The notes: generated by a model not told the origin, from the letters alone. DNA of 64,000 nucleotides from Klebsiella quasipneumoniae subsp. quasipneumoniae (GCF_020525925.1 NZ_CP084876.1:2480001-2544000), one strand, 5' to 3'. Positions 50,982 to 60,404 are shown, counted from the first letter of the stretch. Made by a program: numbers and translations.

Positions 50982-51943
50982 TTGACCACCTCGGCGACGG
51001 AGGTGATGGCATGGATATTGCCGATCCCCGCCCCCACCGAGATATACCCCTCATCAGTATTCCCCTCCAGCATGCCCAGCCGCATTCCTCGCAGACCGCC
51101 CATCGCCTGGGCCAGCTCGGCCTTTGAGGCGCCGGCCCGGTCCATGGCCACCAGTGTGTCGCTCAGTTTGCCGGGCAGAGCGCGGTAGTAGTCCGGCAGG
51201 GTACGGAACAGCCGCAGATCGAGGCCGTTGGCGGCGACAATTTTCGCTTTCACCGAGTCGGGAACCCGGCTTTCGACGGTGCTGATGAATACCGAACCGG
51301 CGAAGACGCCTTCCGCGCCGAGGGCGTGAGCGGCACGCGCCCCTCGAGCATCGGTTATCCCCCCCGCGGCCATTACCGGAACCCGCTGTACCGCGTCAAC
51401 AATCAGCGGGACGATGGTGAAGGTCCCCAGCGCGGTGCCCGGCAACGTGCCGCCTTCGTCAAAGCCGGTGGCGACGATAATGTCCGCTCCGGCCTGCTCC
51501 GCCCGGCGGCTGTTCTCAGGCGTCGGGTTAATATCGCGATAGATAATGGTGATCCCGGCGGCTTTCAGTTCGTCAAATAGCGCCGGTTTTAACGAACCGT
51601 CGCCGTAGCCGGTGTAGACCACCACCTTAACGCCTTCCGCTTTGATCACCGGCAGGATCGCCGGCGTCCAGATGTCGTTTTCCGCCGTCGGGATCAGATT
51701 GACGCCAAAGGGTTTCTCGGTCAGCTGTTTGGTTTTGCGGATCTCTTCGCGCATTTTCTCAGCCGTCGCTTCCGGCGTGGAGACAGCGGTTGCCGCCGTC
51801 AGCCCGGCGTTCGGACCCAGTACCCCGAGACCACCGGCGTTGCCGACGGCCGCCACCAGACGCGCATCGGTCAGCCAGGAAAGCGGCCCCTGGACCACCG
51901 GTTTTTCAATACCCAGAATGCGGGCAACGCGGTTAGATTGCAT
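50966..51943 (-). CDS. nitronate monooxygenase family protein
   Basis: A 325-residue FMN-dependent TIM-barrel enzyme of the 2-nitropropane dioxygenase/FabK-like family. Seen: the start IEKPVVQGPLSWLTDARLVA, GNAGGLGVLGP, the phosphate-binding AAGGITDARGARAAHALGAEGVFAGSVFI, and ATGFDEGGTLP. The general-base His common in class I nitronate monooxygenases is not obvious; Asp-Glu-Gly occupies the GxExGGH-type position. The true reaction may therefore be oxidation of nitronates or another flavin reaction. It is divergent from a LysR gene, with a palindrome in the gap. Confidence 0.83.
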   Translation of the reverse strand: MQSNRVARILGIEKPVVQGPLSWLTDARLVAAVGNAGGLGVLGPNAGLTAATAVSTPEATAEKMREEIRKTKQLTEKPFGVNLIPTAENDIWTPAILPVIKAEGVKVVVYTGYGDGSLKPALFDELKAAGITIIYRDINPTPENSRRAEQAGADIIVATGFDEGGTLPGTALGTFTIVPLIVDAVQRVPVMAAGGITDARGARAAHALGAEGVFAGSVFISTVESRVPDSVKAKIVAANGLDLRLFRTLPDYYRALPGKLSDTLVAMDRAGASKAELAQAMGGLRGMRLGMLEGNTDEGYISVGAGIGNIHAITSVAEVVNRLAV

Positions 51944-52058
51944 GAGATTTTTCCTTTTATGTTAACAAGTTATCTTTTTTTTCGCCCCAACGATGCGGCA
52001 ATGAGAGCAGTGTAGGCGCCTTTATTGTTTTAAAAAATGAGCGAAAACTTTCAGCACT

Positions 52059-52078
52059 ATTATTAATTTAGTAATAAT
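52059..52078. promoter_or_regulatory. LysR-type operator candidate
   Basis: ATTATTA and TAATAAT form perfect seven-base arms around ATTTAG, containing the T-N11-A pattern of LysR boxes. It lies between the nitronate monooxygenase gene and the LysR gene at 52112, about 34 bases before the latter. Confidence 0.5.
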
Positions 52079-52111
52079 TACGGCAGACGATGAGATAGGG
52101 GACGGGACGTT

Positions 52112-53023
52112 ATGCAGATGAATCTGTTTGAAAATATTAAAATCTTTATTGAAATCGTCGACGCCGGCAGCTTTTCCCAGGCGGCGGAAAATTTGCAGAT
52201 CCACCGGCCGGCGGTGACCAAAGCGCTGCAGCAGCTGGAGCGGGAGAGCGGGGTCAGGCTGCTGCAGCGTACCACCCGGCGCCTGTATCTCACGCCGGAG
52301 GGAGAAGAGTTTTATCGCCGCAGTAAACCGCTGCTCTCCCAGGCCGACGATCTGCTGGAGTCGTTCGCGCCGGACCGGCCGATACGCGGCCAGCTACGCG
52401 TCGATATGCCGATCGCTTTTGCACGGCTGCTGGTGATCCCGCATCTGGCGGATTTTTATCAGGCCCATCCGGAGGTGGAAATTGTCCTCAGCAGCTCCGA
52501 TGTGCGCCGGGATATGCTGCGCGATGGCCTGGATTGCCTGCTGCGGGTGGGTGAACTGGAGGATGGCGACTATGTGGCGCGCTCGCTGGGGGAGGTGGCG
52601 TTAACCACCTGCGCCAGTCCGGAATATCTGGCGCGCTATGGGGCGCCCGCCACGCTGGAGGACCTGCAGTCGCACCTGGCGGTGAACTGGGTGAACAGCA
52701 GCAGCCGGCAGATTATGCCCTGGCGATTCCAGACCCCGGCGGGCGTCCGGCAGGTCGCCATTCCCGGCAAGCTGGTGCTGGACAACTCGGAAGTCTTTAC
52801 CGCCGCCGGGCTGGCGGGGCTGGGGATGCTGCAGGGGATGCGCTTCTTTTTACAGCCCTACATCGACAGCGGCCAGCTGGTGGAAATTTTACCGGACTTT
52901 CCGGCGCCGCGTCGGCCGCTGTCGCTGCTCTATCCGCACCGGCATCTTTCGCACAAGGTGCGGGTCTTTGCCGACTGGCTGCAGGGGCTGGTGGCGACCC
53001 TGGAGCGGACGCCGCCGGCTTGA
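52112..53023 (+). CDS. LysR-family transcriptional regulator
   Basis: A 303-residue LysR protein with its DNA-binding region at the N-terminus (FENIKIFIEIVDAGSFSQAA, LQIHRPAVTKALQQLERESG) and an effector domain from RGQLRVDMPIAFARLLVIPHLA on. It is of the CrgA/DsdC-like group that often controls a divergent oxidoreductase. The nitronate monooxygenase gene, divergent with 168 bases between the starts, is the probable target. Confidence 0.9.
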   Translation: MQMNLFENIKIFIEIVDAGSFSQAAENLQIHRPAVTKALQQLERESGVRLLQRTTRRLYLTPEGEEFYRRSKPLLSQADDLLESFAPDRPIRGQLRVDMPIAFARLLVIPHLADFYQAHPEVEIVLSSSDVRRDMLRDGLDCLLRVGELEDGDYVARSLGEVALTTCASPEYLARYGAPATLEDLQSHLAVNWVNSSSRQIMPWRFQTPAGVRQVAIPGKLVLDNSEVFTAAGLAGLGMLQGMRFFLQPYIDSGQLVEILPDFPAPRRPLSLLYPHRHLSHKVRVFADWLQGLVATLERTPPA

Positions 53024-53117
53024 CTCTGCTGGCTGAGCGTTTATATATAAAATGTGAATGCTATTAAAGCAATAAATCACAAGGCTGGATAATGACTCAA
53101 CCTGTAAGGGAATGCTG

Positions 53118-53600
53118 ATGAAACTCTGGAATAAAACACTGCTCGCTTCCGCACTGTGCCTGACCCTGTTTGGCTGCGACGATGCGTCGAAAGTAGATAA
53201 CAAACTGGATAAGGCGAAAGATAATGCGGAGCAGATGAAGGATGCCGCGGCGGACAAAGCCCAGGCGATTAAGCAGGATGCGGATAAGCAAATTGATACG
53301 CTGAAAAGCCAGGCCGACGCCGAGGCCGATCGCCTGAAGGATCAGGCCAGCGCCATCAAGGCGGAGGCGGACAAGAAAGCGGATGCCATCGCCGAGCAGG
53401 CGAAAGCCCAGGCCGATGCGGTGAAGCAGAACGCAAAGCAGGAAAGCGACCGCATCGTCAAAGAGGCGGGTCAGATCAAAGACAACGCCATCGGCGATGC
53501 CAATCAGCTTTCGGCGGAAGCGGCGAGCAAAACCAAAGCCATTCAGGACAGTATCGCGAAGGATAAACAGAACGCTACGCCACCGGCCGCCCAGCAGTAA
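53118..53600 (+). CDS. lipoprotein with 11-residue repeats
   Basis: A 160-residue lipoprotein. The signal peptide ends in a lipobox, LTLFGC, with acylated Cys at about residue 20; the next residues are Asp-Asp, which in enterobacteria favour retention in the inner membrane. From about residue 50 the chain is a series of nine 11-residue units, most ending in Asp, such as DKAQAIKQDAD, KQIDTLKSQAD, AEADRLKDQAS and AIAEQAKAQAD. This hendecad pattern predicts a long right-handed coiled coil or a LEA/apolipoprotein-like amphipathic helix. Start ATG 53118 follows GTAAGGGAATGCTG. No named family is certain. A strong terminator follows at 53788. Confidence 0.8.
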   Translation: MKLWNKTLLASALCLTLFGCDDASKVDNKLDKAKDNAEQMKDAAADKAQAIKQDADKQIDTLKSQADAEADRLKDQASAIKAEADKKADAIAEQAKAQADAVKQNAKQESDRIVKEAGQIKDNAIGDANQLSAEAASKTKAIQDSIAKDKQNATPPAAQQ

Positions 53601-53727
53601 CTCGCGGTGTTTGCCTGGCCAGCCGCCGTCCGTAAAAACAGAGCGTGGAGCCTGATATCGCGCCCGACGGCGCTGCGCTTGCGCGCGCCTGCAAGCGGGG
53701 CGAGTTGGCTGCGCAATGATCGGGTAT

Positions 53728-53760
53728 TGTAGGCCGGGCAAGGCGTTGCCGCCGCCCGGC
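53728..53760. repeat. single REP element
   Basis: TGTAGGCCGGGCAAGGCG, then TTGCCGCCGCCCGGC: one REP palindrome of the same family as the 4035 array, between the lipoprotein gene and its terminator. Confidence 0.8.
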
Positions 53761-53787
53761 ACATAGAACGGCATTAACATCCTGCTC

Positions 53788-53813
53788 AGGGGTATCTTAC
53801 GATACCCCTTTTT
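53788..53813 (+). terminator. rho-independent terminator after the lipoprotein gene
   Basis: AGGGGTATC, loop TTAC, GATACCCC, followed by TTTTT on the plus strand. A strong stem with a U tract in the right direction for the lipoprotein transcript; it also lies at the end of the convergent oxidoreductase gene. Confidence 0.88.
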
Positions 53814-53829
53814 GATGCCCGTTCCGGGT

Positions 53830-54930
53830 TCAGCGGTTTGGAAGCAGGGTGCCTTTCAGGCCGTGCGGCTCGGAGCGCAGATATTGCGAAGGTACGCGAA
53901 CCTGGGCGCCAAGGCTGGCCGCGGCGTGCCATGGCCAGTGCGGATCGTAGAGCACCGCGCGGGCGAGGGCGATCAGGTCGGCATCGCCATTCTCCAGCGC
54001 CGCTTCCGCCTGCTGCGGGTCGGTGATCAGTCCCACGCCAATCACCGGGATGGCTACCTGCTCGCGAATGTCGCGGGCGAAAGGCAACTGATACCCCGGC
54101 CCGACGGTGATTGCCTGCTGCGGCGACAATCCGCCGCTGGAAACATGGATATAGTCGCTGCCCAGCGCTTCCAGCTGCTGACTGAACTGAATGGACTGCT
54201 CGCCGTCCCAGCCGCCTTCGACCCAGTCGGTAGCCGACAACCTGACGCCCACCGCCATGGCGTTGCCCACCGCCTCGCGGATTGCCTTAAACACTTCCAG
54301 CGGATAGCGCATGCGGTTTTCCAGCGAACCGCCATACTCGTCCCGGCGCTGATTGCTGAGCGGCGAGAGAAACTGGTGCAGCAGATAGCCGTGGGCAGCG
54401 TGCAGCTCAATCAGCTCAAAGCCCAGGCGTTGGGCGCGCAATGCGCTGGCGACAAAGGCCGCTTTGATGCGCGCCAGATCGGCATGGCTCAGCTCGGCCG
54501 GGGCGCGATCGCCGTCGTGAAACGCCACCGCGGAGGGGGCGACGGTCTGCCAGCCGCCCTGGTTGAGCGCCAGCTGATGGCCACCCTGCCAGGGGGCCGC
54601 GCAGGAGGCCTTGCGCCCGGCATGCCCCAGCTGGATCCCCAGAGGGATCGGTGACCAGGCCCGAATATCCTCCACCACGGCGCGCAGGGCGTTTTCGGTT
54701 TCATCATCCCACAGCCCCAGATCCCCCGGCGAGATACGTCCCGCCGGCTCTACCGCCGTGGCTTCCAGAATTAACAGGCCGGCGCCGGAGAACGCCAGCT
54801 GCCCGAGATGGATCCGGTGCCAGGACGTCGCCTTCCCCTCATCGGCAGAGTACTGACACATGGGGGCGATAACGATACGGTTATCCAGCGTCAACTGACC
54901 AATACGCGTCGCGCTAAAAAGATGACTCAT
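53830..54930 (-). CDS. Old Yellow Enzyme-type NADH:flavin oxidoreductase (YqjM-like)
   Basis: A 366-residue FMN-binding TIM barrel that reduces activated alkenes such as enones with NAD(P)H. It has the YqjM-group start NRIVIAPMCQYSADEGKATSWH (Cys and Tyr that tune the flavin), QLGHAGRKASC, the substrate-binding His pair in IELHAAHGYLLHQFLSPLSN, RRDEYGGSLENRMRYPLEV and the FMN phosphate site VIGVGLITDPQQAE. All active-site residues are present. The physiological substrate is unknown. It is transcribed toward the lipoprotein terminator. The nearest upstream gene, ydhS, is on the same strand about 107 bases away. Confidence 0.9.
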   Translation of the reverse strand: MSHLFSATRIGQLTLDNRIVIAPMCQYSADEGKATSWHRIHLGQLAFSGAGLLILEATAVEPAGRISPGDLGLWDDETENALRAVVEDIRAWSPIPLGIQLGHAGRKASCAAPWQGGHQLALNQGGWQTVAPSAVAFHDGDRAPAELSHADLARIKAAFVASALRAQRLGFELIELHAAHGYLLHQFLSPLSNQRRDEYGGSLENRMRYPLEVFKAIREAVGNAMAVGVRLSATDWVEGGWDGEQSIQFSQQLEALGSDYIHVSSGGLSPQQAITVGPGYQLPFARDIREQVAIPVIGVGLITDPQQAEAALENGDADLIALARAVLYDPHWPWHAAASLGAQVRVPSQYLRSEPHGLKGTLLPNR

Positions 54931-55037
54931 GAGTACCTCGTAAATGTTAGACGTGGTCTTGCTCGGGGACGAACAGCCACTGTTTATAGCACGCCTGCCA
55001 GCCCCCCTTTATTCGGATATTGCGTTTAAACGTCCCG

Positions 55038-56645
55038 CTAGTCGATAAACCAGAGACGGCGCCGCCGGCCGGTTGCCTGCTGTGACACCGCGCGGGCCAT
55101 TGCGCTGCCAATCTCGGCGCTGGCCGTCAGCCCCTGGACAAAGGGGCGATCGTGCATCAGCCAGGGAAGGGCGCCGAAGGCGACCCGGCCGCGCACTGCC
55201 TCCGGCGCCTGCAACGTGTAGTCATCGCCAACGTCCGGAATAGCGTCGCCGCAGGCCAGCAGCTGTTGGCGCAGTGAAGGAAAGGGCAGATCCCGGGTTT
55301 TGAGCGCTTTCTGTCCGCGGGCATCGATAAAGACATCGAATTCACAGCGCTGCTGATGATGGACAATCAGCGTCCGGTCAGACTCGCGCTGCAGATCGTA
55401 ATCCTCACCCAGCGCCACAATGCGCAGAATGCCCGCCCGGTGCAGGGCCAGCAGGCGGCGAATGGACTCCGGCGGGATCGCGGCGTAGTTATCGATAAAC
55501 ACGCGGGCGAGCCCCTGGCGGAAGCGACGGCTGTCCTCGTCGTTGAGCTGCGGCACCACGGTTTCAATCGCCTCGTGCAGGCGGAGAATGGCATAGCGCC
55601 AGGGCACCGTGTGGCGCTCGCGCTTATTGCGCTCCACCTCCTGCAGATTGCGCTGCGCCCACTGGAAGGGGTCATGGGTAAGACGGTCGGCAAACCAGGC
55701 GTCGGCGATGCTGTCAGGCGTCAGCTGGCGCAGCCCCTTCGCCTGACACCAGGCCGGGGCGGCATATTCCAGCTCCTGGACGATCAGCTGGAACACCCGC
55801 TCCAGCAGACCGTCGCTGCCCTGAGCGACGGCCGCCTCGAGGGCGGCAGGGGTGGCGATCTCCAGCGGCTCCCACGGGATCGGGCAGTAGAAATCGGCCT
55901 CTGGCAGCACGCCGTTGCGTGACATCAGCGTGATCTCCAGCGCTTCGCTGCCGGGATGCAGGGAAAAATGGGTCGTTTTGTCGTGTTCAGTGTGGAAAAC
56001 GCCGTGGCGGGCTACAACCGCCACGGCGGCATCAATCGCGCTTAAGGAGGTCCCGAGGATCCCCACCCGACAGGGGGCGATGCGGGCCTCCATCAGGCCG
56101 GTCCACGGGCTGGGGAAGTATTGCCGGCTGGCGCGTTCTTCTTCAGGCCACAAATGGCCGGTGGCTATCACCACCAGATCGACGATAACCGGCTGCGCCG
56201 CGCTGTCGGTGTGGATGGCGATCCCGACGGGCTGCACCGCAATATCCGTGACCTCACAGGACTCGCAAACGTTCACCACGAAGCCGGCGTCTCTGGCCCG
56301 TTGGACAAGATACAGAAAGCGGTCGCGGTAGTACTCGCCGAGGATCACCCGCGGCAGAAACTGGCGCTCATGCAGCGCGTGCCGTTCAAGACCGCGCGCC
56401 GCCAGCCAGTCATCGCTCTGCTGCTGCAGCCATTGCAGATAGGTCAGGTCGATAGGGGGGATCTCAATGCTGGCGATGTTGGCCAGCATCTGCGCCGCGG
56501 TATTATCATCGCTGTAGGGCATACCGACCCCGGCCTGCGCCTCTTTTTCAAACAGCGCGATCGATAGCGGCTCACCGCGCTTCACCAGTTCATACAAGGT
56601 GTAAATCCCCGTCGGCCCGGCGCCGACGATGGCGATTCTCTTCAT
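55038..56645 (-). CDS. ydhS: FAD/NAD(P)-binding protein YdhS
   Basis: A 535-residue homologue of E. coli YdhS, similar along its whole length. The dinucleotide-binding start is KRIAIVGAGPTGIYTLYELV. Other conserved blocks are AGVGMPYSDDNTAAQMLANI, ASIEIPPIDLTYLQWLQQQ, VVIATGHLWPEEE, RVGILGTSLSAIDAAVAV and GRVAFGALPWLMHDRPFVQG. It is a predicted cytoplasmic flavoprotein of the HI0933/NAD_binding_9 type with no proven reaction. I start at ATG 56645 behind GGGAGAGAATC, and the frame to 56753 has no support. It stands alone, upstream of the Old Yellow Enzyme gene and divergent from an MFS gene. Confidence 0.92.
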   Translation of the reverse strand: MKRIAIVGAGPTGIYTLYELVKRGEPLSIALFEKEAQAGVGMPYSDDNTAAQMLANIASIEIPPIDLTYLQWLQQQSDDWLAARGLERHALHERQFLPRVILGEYYRDRFLYLVQRARDAGFVVNVCESCEVTDIAVQPVGIAIHTDSAAQPVIVDLVVIATGHLWPEEERASRQYFPSPWTGLMEARIAPCRVGILGTSLSAIDAAVAVVARHGVFHTEHDKTTHFSLHPGSEALEITLMSRNGVLPEADFYCPIPWEPLEIATPAALEAAVAQGSDGLLERVFQLIVQELEYAAPAWCQAKGLRQLTPDSIADAWFADRLTHDPFQWAQRNLQEVERNKRERHTVPWRYAILRLHEAIETVVPQLNDEDSRRFRQGLARVFIDNYAAIPPESIRRLLALHRAGILRIVALGEDYDLQRESDRTLIVHHQQRCEFDVFIDARGQKALKTRDLPFPSLRQQLLACGDAIPDVGDDYTLQAPEAVRGRVAFGALPWLMHDRPFVQGLTASAEIGSAMARAVSQQATGRRRRLWFID

Positions 56646-56920
56646 GATTCTCTCCCTTCCTGTGGGTGGATACGGCATCGGGGCAGTGCACTGAAACCAG
56701 CCTGTCCTTAATTCTGGTCGAAAATTAGCGAACCGGTGGGCCGTCGAACGCAATTTGAAACAAATTAGCGTGCTAATAAACTTGCCGACGGCCGGAAAAG
56801 GGGTGTAATTAACAAAAGAGCAACTTTATATACAAACAATTTACACAAGCGGTGGCACCTGCCTGCTCTGCCGGACGCCGCGCAAGCTCCCGGCAACGCC
56901 GTCGGGATAGGGATGACAAG

Positions 56921-58153
56921 ATGCACGGCTGGACTTCACGACAGCGCAATGCGGCGATCGCCAGTTTTTTAAGCTGGACGCTCGATGCTTTCGACTTTTT
57001 CCTGTTGGTTTTTTTACTGAGCGATATCGCCCACTCCTTTCACGTCGACCTCGAAGAGGTCACCCTGGCGATTCTGCTGACCCTGGCCGTGCGGCCCGTC
57101 GGCGCATTGATCTTCGGCAGGGCGGCGGAAAAGTTTGGCCGCAAACCGATCCTGATGCTCAATATCGTTTTCTTCTCCGCCTTTGAGCTGCTCTCCGCCG
57201 CGGCGCCGTCGTTGATGCTGTTTTTTCTGCTGCGGGTGCTGTACGGCGTGGCGATGGGCGGGATCTGGGGCGTGGCTTCGTCGCTGGCGATGGAGACGAT
57301 CCCCGACCGCTCGCGCGGCCTGATGTCCGGTCTGTTCCAGGCGGGGTATCCCTTCGGCTATCTGCTGGCGGCCGTGGCCTACGGGCTGCTGTTTGCACAG
57401 CTCGGCTGGCGCGGGATGTTTGTCATTGGCGCCGCCCCGGTGCTGCTGTTGCCGTTTATCTATTTCTGCGTCGAGGAGTCCCCGGTCTGGCTGGCGGCCC
57501 GGCAGAGTAAAGCGAGCACGGCTCTGCTGCCGGTGCTGCGTAGCCACTGGAAGCTGTGCCTGTACCTGGTGGTGCTGATGGCGGCCTTTAACTTCTTCTC
57601 CCATGGGACGCAGGATCTCTACCCGGTATTTTTGAAAGTCCAGCACGGGTTTGCGCCGGAAACGGTCAGCATTATCGCGGTGTGCTACAACATCGCCTCA
57701 ATCATCGGCGGGGTGTTCTTCGGCTCACTGTCGGAGAAGATTGGCCGGCGCAAAGCGATTATGATCGCCGCTCTGCTGGCGCTGCCGGTGATCCCGCTGT
57801 GGGCTTTCGCCAGCGGCTCGCTGGCGCTGGGGGCCGGGGCGTTTCTGATGCAGTTTATGGTGCAGGGCGCCTGGGGGGTGATCCCGACCTGGCTCAACGA
57901 ACTGGTCCCGGCCAACACCCGGGCGGTGCTGCCCGGTTTCGTCTATCAGCTGGGGAATCTGCTGGCCTCGGTGAATGCCACCCTGCAGGCCTCCATTGCG
58001 CAGCACCACGGGCATAACTACGGCCTGGCGATGGCCCTGGTGGCCGGGACGGTGGCGATCGTCATTACCATTCTCACCTTCTTTGGCCGCGAGGGCCGGG
58101 TGGCGCAACCTGCCGGAGCGGCGCGTCACCAGCCGCTCTCCACCAGCCGTTAA
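56921..58153 (+). CDS. MFS transporter (SHS/NanT-like carboxylate symporter)
   Basis: A 410-residue inner-membrane carrier with 12 helices. Family motifs: FLSWTLDAFDFFLLVFLLSD in helix 1 (typical of the sialate/lactate-pyruvate and MHS-like groups), RPVGALIFGRAAEKFGRKPI in loop 2-3, and SGLFQAGYPFGYLLAAVAY in helix 5, with GSLSEKIGRRKAIMIAAL in loop 8-9. A proton-coupled organic acid is the likely cargo. Start ATG 56921 follows GGATAGGGATGACAAG. The upstream region carries a 15-base word (CTTTATATACAAACA) also found before the OFA carrier at the right end. The long leader suggests regulation. Confidence 0.83.
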   Translation: MHGWTSRQRNAAIASFLSWTLDAFDFFLLVFLLSDIAHSFHVDLEEVTLAILLTLAVRPVGALIFGRAAEKFGRKPILMLNIVFFSAFELLSAAAPSLMLFFLLRVLYGVAMGGIWGVASSLAMETIPDRSRGLMSGLFQAGYPFGYLLAAVAYGLLFAQLGWRGMFVIGAAPVLLLPFIYFCVEESPVWLAARQSKASTALLPVLRSHWKLCLYLVVLMAAFNFFSHGTQDLYPVFLKVQHGFAPETVSIIAVCYNIASIIGGVFFGSLSEKIGRRKAIMIAALLALPVIPLWAFASGSLALGAGAFLMQFMVQGAWGVIPTWLNELVPANTRAVLPGFVYQLGNLLASVNATLQASIAQHHGHNYGLAMALVAGTVAIVITILTFFGREGRVAQPAGAARHQPLSTSR

Positions 58154-58161
58154 GGGCTGAC

Positions 58162-58185
58162 GCCGGGCGTAATCAGGCGCCCGGC
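58162..58185. terminator. hairpin between convergent MFS and EamA genes
   Basis: GCCGGGCG and CGCCCGGC pair around TAATCAGG. REP-like sequence without a U tract. It could end both transcripts. Confidence 0.5.
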
Positions 58186-58192
58186 AGACACG

Positions 58193-59107
58193 CTAACCGC
58201 GCAGGCGAACCGTCGCCGCCTGGCGTTTTTCCAGCGAGCAGATGCCAATCCCCAGCATAATGAACAGCGCGCTGAACAGGTGCCAGGCATGGGGCTGGGT
58301 ATGCAGGAAGAGGATGCTTAACACGCCACCCGAGAGGGGGATGATGTGGGTGTAAATCTCCCCCCGCGTGGCGCCGATGGTGGCGATCCCTTTATTCCAG
58401 AACAGATAGGCCAGCCATGACGGAAAAATCACCAGATAAGCCAGCCCGCTGAGGAAAAACGGCTCGCGCCAGGCATCCCAGTCCTGCGCCGGGTGGCGCA
58501 TCAGCCAGAAGGCGACGATCGGCAGCAGGAGCAGGGCGCCGAGCAGCGAGCTGACGGCGACAAAGCCATTCGCCGGGATCCGGCGGTCCTTCAGACGTAA
58601 CAGCGAACAATAGAGCGCCCAGCTCAGCGCCGACCCCATCGCCCACAGATCGCCGACGGAAAAGGTATGCAGCGAGCCGGCATGCAGCGGGTTGCCCTGG
58701 AATAAGAGGATCATCACGCCGAGGGTGCTGAAGACCACCCCCAGCCAGTTGCGGGCCGATACCGGGTCGCGAAAAATCAGCCGGTTAATCAGCAGCACCA
58801 TGCTCGGCGTGGCGGACATATAGATGGCGGCGTTGAGGGCGGAGGTGGTTTGCAGACCGATATAGAGCGTGAGCGGGAAACTGACCTGACCGCAGAGGGT
58901 GAGCACCAGCACCGCCGGGGCGTTTTCCCGCAGCAGATGACGACTGCCGGCAATCTGCCGACGGTAGAGCAGGCCCAGCAGCAGCGCCGTTAACGCCCAC
59001 CGCGCTTCGGTCATCAGGATCGGATCCACGCCCTGAACCAGCACGTGACCGACAACGTAATTCCCACCCCAGAACAGGGCGGCCAGCGTCAGTAACAGAT
59101 AGGGCAT
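58193..59107 (-). CDS. EamA/DMT-family transporter
   Basis: A 304-residue inner-membrane protein with ten helices and two EamA repeats (LAALFWGGNYVVGHVLVQGV in the first; GDLWAMGSALSWALYCSLLR opening the second). The family exports metabolites or drugs, and the substrate here is unknown. It is divergent from the haem-oxygenase-like gene (start 59310) with about 200 AT-rich bases between, so shared regulation is possible. Confidence 0.85.
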   Translation of the reverse strand: MPYLLLTLAALFWGGNYVVGHVLVQGVDPILMTEARWALTALLLGLLYRRQIAGSRHLLRENAPAVLVLTLCGQVSFPLTLYIGLQTTSALNAAIYMSATPSMVLLINRLIFRDPVSARNWLGVVFSTLGVMILLFQGNPLHAGSLHTFSVGDLWAMGSALSWALYCSLLRLKDRRIPANGFVAVSSLLGALLLLPIVAFWLMRHPAQDWDAWREPFFLSGLAYLVIFPSWLAYLFWNKGIATIGATRGEIYTHIIPLSGGVLSILFLHTQPHAWHLFSALFIMLGIGICSLEKRQAATVRLRG

Positions 59108-59267
59108 CGTGATTCCTTGTGTCGTTTGTCACTGTACTGAATGGTAACGTTATTATTTTTATAATATCAACACTATTTTAGTGGCTTTTGTTATGTTTAT
59201 TTAAAGTCGTTAATAAACAGCATATTAACAATGTGGTTGAAATTTCCGTTGCCGCATTGTGAGCGGT

Positions 59268-59282
59268 ACTATACCGTATAGT
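59268..59282. promoter_or_regulatory. TetR-type operator candidate over a -10 element
   Basis: ACTATAC, C, GTATAGT: a perfect 15-base inverted repeat whose right half holds TATAGT, a good -10. It lies 28 bases before the start of the diiron protein gene. A TetR-family gene is the next gene, tail to tail with it. Confidence 0.6.
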
Positions 59283-59309
59283 CGCCATGCATTTCACAGG
59301 GACAAATTC

Positions 59310-60404
59310 ATGCGTAATACCGACAATGGGGTCATTGGTAGTGACCAAACCGCGGTGATGGCCAGGCTGGCGCTGGATGAGTTAATTGACCAGCTTCTGC
59401 ACAGCAACGCGCTGTCGCTGAAGCTGACGGCCAATCCGCTGGTCGCTGACAGAGCCTGGCATCTGACGGAGAATACCTGCATCCGCGCCTTCTCCGCTGA
59501 CGATCCGCAGGCCAAAAAGCGCGCGCACCATGCGCTGTTCATCCTTTATCAGTCCTGGCTTGCCGACCCGCTCTCGCCGGCGGCTGCCAATCAGTTTCAT
59601 CCGCTGCTCTCCGGGATCCGAAATTACATTGAGTCTGAATGGCTGCGGGCGGAAAGCAAACGTTTCCACCGCCAGAGGCCGGTGCTCAATGCCGGCAATA
59701 TCGTCGACGAACTGCGCGCCTTATGCCAGCAGCACCCGGCGTCTCATCATCCGCTGTTCGATTTTCTTGCCAGCGAGGCCTCCGCGGCGCAAATCGACTA
59801 TTTCTTCAAAAGCGACAGCGCGCTGAATCTGCTTTTCTTCGATCTGGTGGCGATGGGGCTGGTGGGCTCGTTGCCGGAAACCCGCGCCGAGATTGCGCAA
59901 AATCTGTGGGATGAGATAGGCCAGGGCAGCACTGAGATCACCCACGTTAATCTGTATAAGGATTTACTGAAGCGGCGGAATATCGCTTTACCGGACAATC
60001 ATTTTGCCCATCTTTATGAGTGGCAGGGGCTGGCCGGGTATAACGCCTTTATGCTTGGCGGCATAAATCGTCAGCATTACTACAAATCGCTCGGGGTGAT
60101 GGCGATGACCGAACTGCTCGACCCGCCGCAGTATGAAAAACTGGTGGCGGGCTGTCGGCGGATTGGGCTTAGCGATCGCGACGTGCATTACTATGCCGAA
60201 CACATCACGGTCGATATCGGCCATGCGGACGGTTGGCTGAACAATGTGATTGTGCCGATTGGCAAAAAACATCCGGCGGCGATGGAGGAGGTCTACTTTG
60301 GCGCCGCGCTGCGCCTGCAAACCTGCAACGATTACTATGACGGTCTGCTGGCGGCGCTGCAGTCGCTGGACGGCAGCATGCGCTCACAGCGTACCGCCTT
60401 CTGA
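59310..60404 (+). CDS. haem-oxygenase-like diiron protein (iron-containing redox enzyme family)
   Basis: A 364-residue soluble protein whose C-terminal 230 residues fit the haem-oxygenase-like diiron oxidase fold (the group of CADD and UndA, structurally akin to TenA). Likely ligands: GSTEITHVNLY (Glu-x-x-His), MAMTELLDPP (Glu) and YAEHITVDIGHADGW, which has the HxxxDxxH pattern seen in CADD. The N-terminal 130 residues are helical and of unknown role. Known relatives cut C-C bonds, oxidise N-N or make cofactors, so the reaction here is open. Start ATG 59310 follows ACAGGGACAAATTC. A palindrome covers its -10, and it overlaps the end of a TetR gene by 21 bases, suggesting local control by that regulator. 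Confidence 0.75.
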   Translation: MRNTDNGVIGSDQTAVMARLALDELIDQLLHSNALSLKLTANPLVADRAWHLTENTCIRAFSADDPQAKKRAHHALFILYQSWLADPLSPAAANQFHPLLSGIRNYIESEWLRAESKRFHRQRPVLNAGNIVDELRALCQQHPASHHPLFDFLASEASAAQIDYFFKSDSALNLLFFDLVAMGLVGSLPETRAEIAQNLWDEIGQGSTEITHVNLYKDLLKRRNIALPDNHFAHLYEWQGLAGYNAFMLGGINRQHYYKSLGVMAMTELLDPPQYEKLVAGCRRIGLSDRDVHYYAEHITVDIGHADGWLNNVIVPIGKKHPAAMEEVYFGAALRLQTCNDYYDGLLAALQSLDGSMRSQRTAF

